Below the pieces are notes generated by a model that was not told the DNA's origin, made no database searches, and saw only the letters and a list, made by a program, of their open reading frames with translations. Below are positions 28,801 through 34,883 of a DNA stretch of 34,883 nucleotides, one piece after another. The stretch is from Candidatus Daviesbacteria bacterium (lineage in GTDB: Bacteria > Patescibacteriota > Microgenomatia > Daviesbacterales > UBA10151), in assembly GCA_030699125.1 (NCBI GenBank), contig JAUYKM010000018.1, positions 1 through 34,883 on the forward strand. Direction: 5' to 3'. The position numbers and the translations under genes are program-made. The number at the start of each line of letters is the position of its first letter. Position 1 is the first letter of the stretch.

Positions 28801-29198
28801 ACTCTTTCCACCCCATTAATAATAAAGGTGCCTTTGTCAGTCATTTGGGGAATGTCTCCCAAAAAGACTTCTTGTTTAAACCTTTGGCCGGTTTGTTTAT
28901 TAGTTAAAATAGCCTCAATTTTTAAAGGAGCGTCAAAGGTCACTCCCTTTTCTTTAGCCAGTTCCGGAGTATATTTTGATTTACCAAAAGAGAAATCTCC
29001 TAATTCCAAAAGCCAATTTTTACCAGTAAAATCCTCTACCGGAGAGATTTCATTTAAAACTTCTCTGATACCTGTCTTTAAAAACCAACTATATGAATCT
29101 ATTTGGAGTTGTATTAGGTTAAGTTCCGGAGTAATAAAGGGAGATTTCCCCCATCTTTTTCTTAAATTATTATGATGTTGCGCTATTGCTTGAGACAT
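25836..29198 (-). CDS. rpoB: RNA polymerase beta subunit
   Basis: [64 protein letters not shown]. Confidence 0.98.
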   Translation of the reverse strand: [1120 protein letters not shown]

Positions 29199-29279
29199 TA
29201 GTAGATGGCCAATCTATACGCTATTTTGATTACCGGGCAAGCATTTTTGAATCTGATTCATCCAGATCAACAAAAGCTA

Positions 29280-29297
29280 GCGTACGTATACGTACGC
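29280..29297. repeat. 18-bp perfect palindrome GCGTACGTATACGTACGC in the rpoB 5' leader
   Basis: Read directly. Confidence 0.9.
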
Positions 29298-29329
29298 CTA
29301 CTTATCAAAATTTATTTAACTATTTTAAA

Positions 29330-29358
29330 GAATAACACAATATATTGGGCAATGTCAA
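29330..29358 (-). promoter_or_regulatory. putative rpoB promoter TTGACA-17-TTATTC
   Basis: -35 29358-29353; -10 29335-29330; spacer contains palindrome CAATATATTG (29338-29347). Confidence 0.6.
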
Positions 29359-29369
29359 GAGCTCATTAA

Positions 29370-29397
29370 TTGATAAACAGACATAATTTGATATAAT
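29370..29397 (+). promoter_or_regulatory. putative leaderless promoter of the MOSC gene TTGATA-16-TATAAT
   Basis: -35 29370-29375, -10 29392-29397, ATG 6 nt downstream at 29404. Confidence 0.7.
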
Positions 29398-29403
29398 GCG
29401 GAG

Positions 29404-30348
29404 ATGATTGAGGCCAAAATAAGAGATCTGCAAATCCAACCCATTAAAGGTGGCTGTCCTCTAAAGCTTGACGAGGTAAGAATGACCAAGGCTGGTTTAG
29501 AAACTGTTGACGGAATGGTTAAGGATCACTTTCTAGTAGCAGTTACAGAGACTTTAGATGATTTAGGATACCATAACTTTTTAAGTCAACGGGTACAAAT
29601 TGATCCGAAAAAAAATATGTTTGTCTCTGGTACACCTCATCTTGCTCTTATTCAGCCGGAAACAAGAAACGGACACCTGGTTTTAAATTTTAATGGACAA
29701 AGTGGAGTTGAAGATCCCGGAGAAAGTAATGATAATCTAATAAATATTATTCCTGTTCAAGTTTGGGAATATAGAGGAGAAGCAATTGAAGTGCCAATAT
29801 TTTCTGAATGGCTAAGTGATAATTTAAAAAGGAAAGTAAAGGTTGCCAGAACTTCCGGGCCCTGGAATAGATTATCAAGACAAAACTTCATGGAAAATGA
29901 TAGTCCTTTAAGAGCTCAAGATGGCTATCCTGTCCATGCTATTTCTTGGGAAGATGCCACAGCTATCTTTGAAGCTTTAAAATCGGAAGTTGATCCGAAT
30001 AGATTTAGGTACCAAGTACTCCTAGAAGGCTTAGAATTTAGAAATATTCATAATTTTGCCAGAGGTGTAATCAATGGTGTAAGAGTTGAACAACCCAAGC
30101 CTTGTGATAGATGTGAGGTAACAGGAATTGATCAGGAGAAGGGAGAATTTAGCAAAATCAAACCTCTTTCTGGACTTTTTAAATTAGGAGCAGGTCGCTG
30201 GATCAGACCAGATAATGGCCAAAAAGTACAAATTATGGGGGAAAATTGGTTACCCCAAGATGAAGTTATTATAAAAATAGATGATAAAGTTGAATTTACA
30301 GATTTAAAGGAAATTCCTCTAAGTTTTGAAGGGGTGAGAAAACAGTAA
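29404..30348 (+). CDS. MOSC-domain protein
   Basis: IQPIKGG (MOSC N-terminal-like), LINIIPVQVWEYRGEAIEV..SEWLSDNL, CDRCEVTGIDQEKGEF Cys motif. Confidence 0.75.
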   Translation: MIEAKIRDLQIQPIKGGCPLKLDEVRMTKAGLETVDGMVKDHFLVAVTETLDDLGYHNFLSQRVQIDPKKNMFVSGTPHLALIQPETRNGHLVLNFNGQSGVEDPGESNDNLINIIPVQVWEYRGEAIEVPIFSEWLSDNLKRKVKVARTSGPWNRLSRQNFMENDSPLRAQDGYPVHAISWEDATAIFEALKSEVDPNRFRYQVLLEGLEFRNIHNFARGVINGVRVEQPKPCDRCEVTGIDQEKGEFSKIKPLSGLFKLGAGRWIRPDNGQKVQIMGENWLPQDEVIIKIDDKVEFTDLKEIPLSFEGVRKQ

Positions 30349-30393
30349 AAATTACTTTAGATAAGCTCAGAGAGTCTTTTTTGTGGGAAATTT

Positions 30394-31044
30394 CTACACT
30401 ATGGAATAACTTTTACCCTCAACTATTACTGCCTGCTCATTTGTTATTTTAACTAGTGTATATTTATCCTCATATTCGGCAATAATTTTTTTAAATTCTT
30501 TTTCATATTTTTTATCTCCATAGTGAGGTAATACTACAAAATCTATTAAATTCAAGCCTTTTGTTGATTGGAGTTCTGTTGCAACGGAAGGATCATCAAG
30601 TAATTCTACTGGTTTGATGTCTGGTCCTACTAAAACAGATCCTGCACTAGAACCAATATATAAGACTCTTTCCCTATGGACTAATCTTTTTACTTCCTCA
30701 TCAAAATCACTTTTTCGTACTTCATTAAGTAAATAAAATGTATTACCACCAGCAACAAAAATGATATCTACAGACCTCAATTGTTCCCAAAGCTCTTCTC
30801 TTCTTTTATCTTTTATATCCAAATCAAAGACATCGAATCCCATCTTTTCTAATTTACTCCTATCTTCTTCTACAAATCCTTTATCTAGATATGGATCTGC
30901 CGCTGTTGGAATAAATGCAACTCTAGTTTTATTTCTGGGTTTATCTGGAAATAAATTAATGGCTTTATCTAAAGAATTAGCTGCTATAGATGCTAGAAAT
31001 AATCTAGGAGTAATGTTTCTGACTTTTACAACGATTTGCGACAC
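30394..31044 (-). CDS. peptidase S51 (dipeptidase E-like); GTG 31044 start preferred
   Basis: FVAGGNTFYLLNEVR, YIGSSAGSVLVGPDI nucleophile motif; -10 TAAAAT 6 nt before GTG. Confidence 0.82.
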   Translation of the reverse strand: MSQIVVKVRNITPRLFLASIAANSLDKAINLFPDKPRNKTRVAFIPTAADPYLDKGFVEEDRSKLEKMGFDVFDLDIKDKRREELWEQLRSVDIIFVAGGNTFYLLNEVRKSDFDEEVKRLVHRERVLYIGSSAGSVLVGPDIKPVELLDDPSVATELQSTKGLNLIDFVVLPHYGDKKYEKEFKKIIAEYEDKYTLVKITNEQAVIVEGKSYSIV

Positions 31045-31050
31045 GAACAA

Positions 31051-31079
31051 ATTTTATACTTCAGTTATACTCAGTACAA
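31051..31079 (-). promoter_or_regulatory. putative leaderless promoter of S51 gene TTGTAC-17-TAAAAT
   Basis: -10 31056-31051; -35 31079-31074; 6 nt to GTG 31044. Confidence 0.6.
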
Positions 31080-31106
31080 TAGGGACTTTTGGGAAATATT
31101 GTCTAG

Positions 31107-31511
31107 TTAGTTAAATTCTATTTCAATAATTTTCTTTTTAAGATTGAAGTTAATTTTACATAAATCGAAAAAACCATATTGTCCGAGAATTCCATTGTCT
31201 ATAGGTGCAAAAACCACCTTAGTTTTAATTTTTTCAGATCCCATTTCTAGTATTACATCTGCTTTTATCCCATCTATAAAATTACCTCCCACTCCAACAA
31301 AGGTAAGCTCGTCTGACTTCTTTAGGTTTATTCTTAATTTTTTAGCAATTTCAAATGGAAATATATTAAAATCTGCACCGGAATCTATTAAAGCTTCAAA
31401 ACGCAACGATCTGTCGTTATATTTGATGCTGAATGGAATTATCGGCCTTAAAATGAAATCCTTTGAATTAAAAGGATTCTGGAGATTAATTTTTCGGTAT
31501 GGAAATTTCAC
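31107..31511 (-). CDS. retropepsin-like aspartic protease
   Basis: FEALIDSGADFNIFPFEIAKKL (DSGA motif), GILGQYGFFD; GTG start. Confidence 0.75.
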   Translation of the reverse strand: MKFPYRKINLQNPFNSKDFILRPIIPFSIKYNDRSLRFEALIDSGADFNIFPFEIAKKLRINLKKSDELTFVGVGGNFIDGIKADVILEMGSEKIKTKVVFAPIDNGILGQYGFFDLCKINFNLKKKIIEIEFN

Positions 31512-31514
31512 AAT

Positions 31515-31715
31515 TTATACAGTACCACCAACAAAATAAGTTAATTTTTGTGGAACTTTATAAAAAATCGGATTTTCAAAACCTTTCTCTTTTGCCTTCT
31601 TAGAAGTATCTTCTAAAGTCTTACCTGATGAAATAACGGTTACTTCATCATCTTCTAAAGCTACCCAAAGTCCTTTATATTTTCTATAGAGATGCGTCCA
31701 ATCAATTGCAGCCAT
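31515..31715 (-). CDS. DUF5678-like small protein
   Basis: YRKYKGLWVALEDDEVTVISSGKTLEDTSKKAKEKGFENPIFYKVP. Confidence 0.6.
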   Translation of the reverse strand: MAAIDWTHLYRKYKGLWVALEDDEVTVISSGKTLEDTSKKAKEKGFENPIFYKVPQKLTYFVGGTV

Positions 31716-31721
31716 GATCTA

Positions 31722-31727
31722 ATTTTA
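31722..31727 (-). promoter_or_regulatory. -10 element TAAAAT 6 nt upstream of ATG 31715 (leaderless candidate)
   Basis: minus strand GATAAAATTAGATCATGG; -35 is weak (TAACTT). Confidence 0.5.
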
Positions 31728-31736
31728 TCACAAAAA

Positions 31737-32195
31737 TTATAGCGAAGTTATAAAATCCAAAGTTCTAGATGCAAATACCAGGACTTCTTTCAGTAGTTTA
31801 GATTTTTGTAATTCTCTTTTATTAAACCATTTATATTCTTCCTTCATTTTTATTTTTTTAGGATTTTTACAAAAGGCAAAATAAATTAAATCTATATGAT
31901 GATGCGCTGGCTCATTTTTAAATTGGGGAATATCCTCCTCGATAATGGTGGCAGGATGAATTAATTCTCTGACATCCTCAGTTTCCAAAAGCTTTTTTCC
32001 ATTTAAAAGTCTAACTTCCAAATTTGTTTCTTCTTTAATTTCTCTCAAAACACATTCAATAGGGTTTTCATCGCTTTCAATATGTCCCCCAATCCCAATC
32101 CAAATTCCCAATTTTTTGTGTTTATGTAGTAAAACTTTATACTGATTATCTATTTTGGCAATAATATATGCCGTGGCAACAAAGTGTTTTTCCAT
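31737..32195 (-). CDS. NUDIX hydrolase
   Basis: Nudix box GGHIESDENPIECVLREIKEETNLEV. Confidence 0.9.
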   Translation of the reverse strand: MEKHFVATAYIIAKIDNQYKVLLHKHKKLGIWIGIGGHIESDENPIECVLREIKEETNLEVRLLNGKKLLETEDVRELIHPATIIEEDIPQFKNEPAHHHIDLIYFAFCKNPKKIKMKEEYKWFNKRELQKSKLLKEVLVFASRTLDFITSL

Positions 32196-32200
32196 ACTCT

Positions 32201-33175
32201 TTATGGATGATTTACAACATTGGCACTATGTTCTTCTAAAGTTTTAGCATAATAGGAATTTCCTTCTGAATCATGATAGTAATAGAGATAGGGAGTGTTG
32301 GGATCAGCATTAGCAACAGCTTGCAAAGAAGATAGGGATGGATTGGCAATTGGTTTTGGAGGTAAACCTTTATAACGGTAAGTATTATAAGGAGAGTCTA
32401 TTTTCTTATCCTCATTTGTTAAATACTTTGTCCACCATCCGCCAGCTGGCGGACTTTCAGATCCTTGAGGTACTAAAATATATTGCAATGTAGCATCAGC
32501 ATTCAGACCCATGCCAATTTTTAATCTTTTTAAAAGGATCGCGGCAATTTCAGTTCTAGCTTTATCTGATCTGGCTTCCCTCTCCACAATTGAGGCTAAA
32601 ATAACTCCCTCATCCTCTGTTAGTCCTTGATTTCTGATTTTGGAACGTAACTCTTCATCATATCTTTCTTCAAAAGTATCCATTAATTTTTGGGCAATTT
32701 GCCCCGGGGTATAATCCTTGGGGAAAAGATAAGTATCAGGAAACATATACCCCTCTTTGGCCACCTTCAAAAATTCTGAATTCTGAATTCTGAATTCTTG
32801 ATTCAATTTTTGTGCCATTTCTTCCACTCTCCAACCTTCTAGAAAAGTTGCCCACAAATCCTCCGGCTGACCAGTGATCTCTTTTAGGATCTCTTGGGCA
32901 TTCATTGAAGGTGATAACGGAAAACTACCGGCTTGAATTCTGTCAATTGACCCGCTTAACCTGCCATATATATTAAAAAATAATGGCGATTTAATTAAAT
33001 CTTCTTCATCCAATCTTGCTAGTACAGAGGAAAAACTTTCTCCTTTGGCGATTACAAAATCTTTAGGGGTTTGATCAGAAGAAACTTGAGACAACTGTGA
33101 AGTCCAAAAACTTCTCACTATAAAAAATATAATTATTATAACAACCAGTAACCATACTAATCTTTTTTTTGTCAT
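32201..33175 (-). CDS. mltG: endolytic transglycosylase MltG (YceG-like)
   Basis: N-terminal TM; GYMFPDTYLFPKDYTPGQIAQKLMDTF; ILASIVEREARSD; IDSPYNTYRYKGLPPKPIANPSLSSLQA. Confidence 0.95.
   Translation of the reverse strand: MTKKRLVWLLVVIIIIFFIVRSFWTSQLSQVSSDQTPKDFVIAKGESFSSVLARLDEEDLIKSPLFFNIYGRLSGSIDRIQAGSFPLSPSMNAQEILKEITGQPEDLWATFLEGWRVEEMAQKLNQEFRIQNSEFLKVAKEGYMFPDTYLFPKDYTPGQIAQKLMDTFEERYDEELRSKIRNQGLTEDEGVILASIVEREARSDKARTEIAAILLKRLKIGMGLNADATLQYILVPQGSESPPAGGWWTKYLTNEDKKIDSPYNTYRYKGLPPKPIANPSLSSLQAVANADPNTPYLYYYHDSEGNSYYAKTLEEHSANVVNHP
32438..32453. repeat. 16-bp perfect palindrome TCCGCCAGCTGGCGGA inside mltG
   Basis: Read directly; encodes part of SPPAGGWW. Confidence 0.9.
32772..32799. 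repeat. heptanucleotide array (3 exact + 1 variant) in mltG
   Basis: plus strand AATTCTG AATTCTG AATTCTG AATTCTT. Confidence 0.85.
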
Positions 33176-33558
33176 TTTTTAAAGTCAAGATAATCTTGTA
33201 AAATCCAGGCAGCAGAATAGGCATCTTCATCCTCCCTTTTTTTACGACCAATTCCCAAAAAAATCATTTTTTCCCTAGCTTTAATTGTAGATAAGGTTTC
33301 TTCAAATAATTCTATATCCAATTTATACAGATCTTTTAGTTTTTTGGCAACTTTTAAAATCTTTTTTCTGATGCCAGACTCCGGAATTCCCATGATGATT
33401 TTTTGAGCACCTTCTTTTTTAATTACTTCATTAATCTTTATTAGGGTATCTGTCTCGTTACTGACATGAATAACATCTAAAGGCCTGGCAATTTCTCCTT
33501 CCGATATAGCAAATCCCAATTTCTTTAACCCAAAATCAATCCCTAAATAAATCATCAA
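33172..33558 (-). CDS. ruvX: RuvX/YqgF Holliday-junction resolvase-like protein
   Basis: YLGIDFGLKKLGFAISE..IIMGIPES..FEETLSTIKA..DEDAYSAAWILQDYL. Confidence 0.9.
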   Translation of the reverse strand: MMIYLGIDFGLKKLGFAISEGEIARPLDVIHVSNETDTLIKINEVIKKEGAQKIIMGIPESGIRKKILKVAKKLKDLYKLDIELFEETLSTIKAREKMIFLGIGRKKREDEDAYSAAWILQDYLDFKK

Positions 33559-34187
33559 AGCATTTTACCTAAAACAATCAGTCTTTTAAAGTTTAGTCCC
33601 GGGGGAACACAAGTCATTAAAGTAATATACCTACCATTAGTGTCAGGCGGGGCGATTACTGAAACATTACCCGGATCAACTACTTTTAAATCTACCACTT
33701 GATATTTAAACTTAACCCTGTTTGCTTCTACCACAATCTCATCTCCCTTTTTTAAATCAGTTAATTTAGCAAAAAAGGCTTTCTTAACCCCCAGTAAAGG
33801 ATTAACAGCCGAATGCCCGGAGATAAACACATTACCTTTTTCACCTGGCAAAGCAGTTCCCGGCAAATGAGCCAGTTTATTGATCAACTCATTAGTGTCA
33901 ACTACCACTTCAACTTTATCTAAATTCAGCCTCGGCACTGACAGACTAAACTCTGAATAGTTAGGCTGATACTCTCTTTCAATATCTGAAACAAAATAGG
34001 AAAAATTAAGGCTGCTTTCAATTGATACTCCCAGAATTTCAGCTGAGGAGGAAGTGGGAGTTATTAAATTTTGACTATCTTGTCCTTGAGCCATTTCCCA
34101 AATCTGAAAAGAGATAATGGGGAGAACAACCTGCATTAAAAGAATAACTCCAATAGAGAGAAAGCCTAAGGATAAAATCTTACCCAT
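33555..34187 (-). CDS. sortase (LPXTG-type transpeptidase)
   Basis: N-terminal TM; HLPGTALPGEKGNVFISGHS; TLMTCVPPG; KRLIVLG. Confidence 0.88.
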   Translation of the reverse strand: MGKILSLGFLSIGVILLMQVVLPIISFQIWEMAQGQDSQNLITPTSSSAEILGVSIESSLNFSYFVSDIEREYQPNYSEFSLSVPRLNLDKVEVVVDTNELINKLAHLPGTALPGEKGNVFISGHSAVNPLLGVKKAFFAKLTDLKKGDEIVVEANRVKFKYQVVDLKVVDPGNVSVIAPPDTNGRYITLMTCVPPGLNFKRLIVLGKML

Positions 34188-34191
34188 ATCA

Positions 34192-34883
34192 TTATTTTAA
34201 TCCCACTTCAATTTGAATATTATTTTCTATAAGAGGTAATCTCTGCAGGAAGCTGGGCAGACTTGGATTCATCCTTATTTCTGATCCCAAAATACCTTCC
34301 ATCTCTTTTAGAATTTGGGCCACTTCGTCTGCAGTTCTTCCCCTGATTTTATTTTTGATCTCATCTTGATTTAATTTCGGTATCAATTTAGCCCTAAATT
34401 TAGCAGAAAATATGAGCTTGCCATCTTTTTCTACATCTTTCACACTGGATTGAGTTTCAGTATTCTCTAAACTCAGTTCAAATCCTTCAGGCACTTCAGT
34501 AGTAACTAAATCTCCCACAATTTGTTTTAGATTATTCTCATCAAAGGCAGTACCTCTAAATCTAACTGTAAGATTTAAAGTGAATTCGGATGCTTGATCA
34601 TTGACATTTTTATTATAACTGCGCCTGATAATATCCTCCGATAATGATTCCTCAATCACCTTTTTATCCGGCAACTGCTCTTGCAGTTTATCTTTGGCCT
34701 GAGTCCTGAGATTGGCAGCTACTTTGGCCAATAATTTCTCCTGATCTGCTGCGGAAACAACCGTTACCTCTTTAGAAGTTCCTCCTGAAAAATTCCCCTC
34801 TGATTTGGCAACTAATTGATCGGATGAATAATTGGCAATTGAAAGATCAGTACCTGAAGGAAGGTTTCCGTCCGCTCCAATTG
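34192..34883 (-). CDS. baseplate J-like protein, C-terminal part (runs off the window edge)
   Basis: Frame is open from 34731 to 34883: IGADGNLPSGTDLSIANYSSDQLVAKSEGNFSGGTSKEVTVVSAADQEKLLAKVAAN..; the GG-S/T-KEVTVVSAxDQ segment resembles baseplate J-like proteins. Confidence 0.6.
   Translation of the reverse strand, partial: IGADGNLPSGTDLSIANYSSDQLVAKSEGNFSGGTSKEVTVVSAADQEKLLAKVAANLRTQAKDKLQEQLPDKKVIEESLSEDIIRRSYNKNVNDQASEFTLNLTVRFRGTAFDENNLKQIVGDLVTTEVPEGFELSLENTETQSSVKDVEKDGKLIFSAKFRAKLIPKLNQDEIKNKIRGRTADEVAQILKEMEGILGSEIRMNPSLPSFLQRLPLIENNIQIEVGLK

Noticed and set aside
28426-29175. 249-aa plus-strand ORF opposite rpoB (and similar 26578..27162, 27633..27872, 23087..23398)
   Set aside because: Antisense to a strongly conserved rpoB/rpoC frame; Ser/Ile/Leu-rich composition typical of reverse-complement reading, no motif.
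30349-30393. Terminator between the convergent MOSC and S51 genes (CTCAGAGAGTCTTTTTT)
   Set aside because: T-tract present but only about 3 bp of stem found by eye; not supported enough to call.
1-34883. tRNA, rRNA or transposon in the window
   Set aside because: No tRNA-like cloverleaf, rRNA segment or transposase ORF recognised; not excluded by a dedicated search.

Overview
The window is a minus-strand-dominated core translation/transcription locus of a CPR/Patescibacteria-type bacterium; Microgenomates-like is a guess. From right to left it holds a surface/cell-wall block (baseplate-J-like, sortase, RuvX/YqgF, MltG, NUDIX), a short accessory block (DUF5678-like + retropepsin-like, peptidase S51, plus-strand MOSC), then rpoB-rpoC-rpsL-rpsG. 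An accessory cassette follows (hypothetical, Phd/YefM-RelE-type TA, histidine phosphatase, small ORF, and a stand-alone GreA-N-terminal-like coiled coil). After it come fusA-tuf-rpsJ, a small leaderless ORF, and a merged S10-spc-alpha cluster (rplC to rplQ) running into rplM at the edge. Three genes missing from the supplied ORF track were found by eye: rpsN (type Z), rpmJ and partial rplM. Most interesting observations: (1) a GreA-NTD-only protein translationally coupled to fusA; (2) a recurring promoter -> hairpin (+U-tract) -> start codon layout at the fusA unit, tuf and rplC, with related structured leaders at rpsJ, rpoB and infA; (3) degenerate 7-bp tandem repeats that encode the tails of L3, L4, L29 and S17 and part of MltG, plus palindromic elements inside MltG, L4 and S12 coding sequence; (4) a class of putative leaderless genes with a -10 box exactly 6 nt from the start codon; (5) a TA/phosphatase cassette between rpsG and fusA. 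All identities come from motif recognition by eye. No searches, folding energies or alignments were computed.
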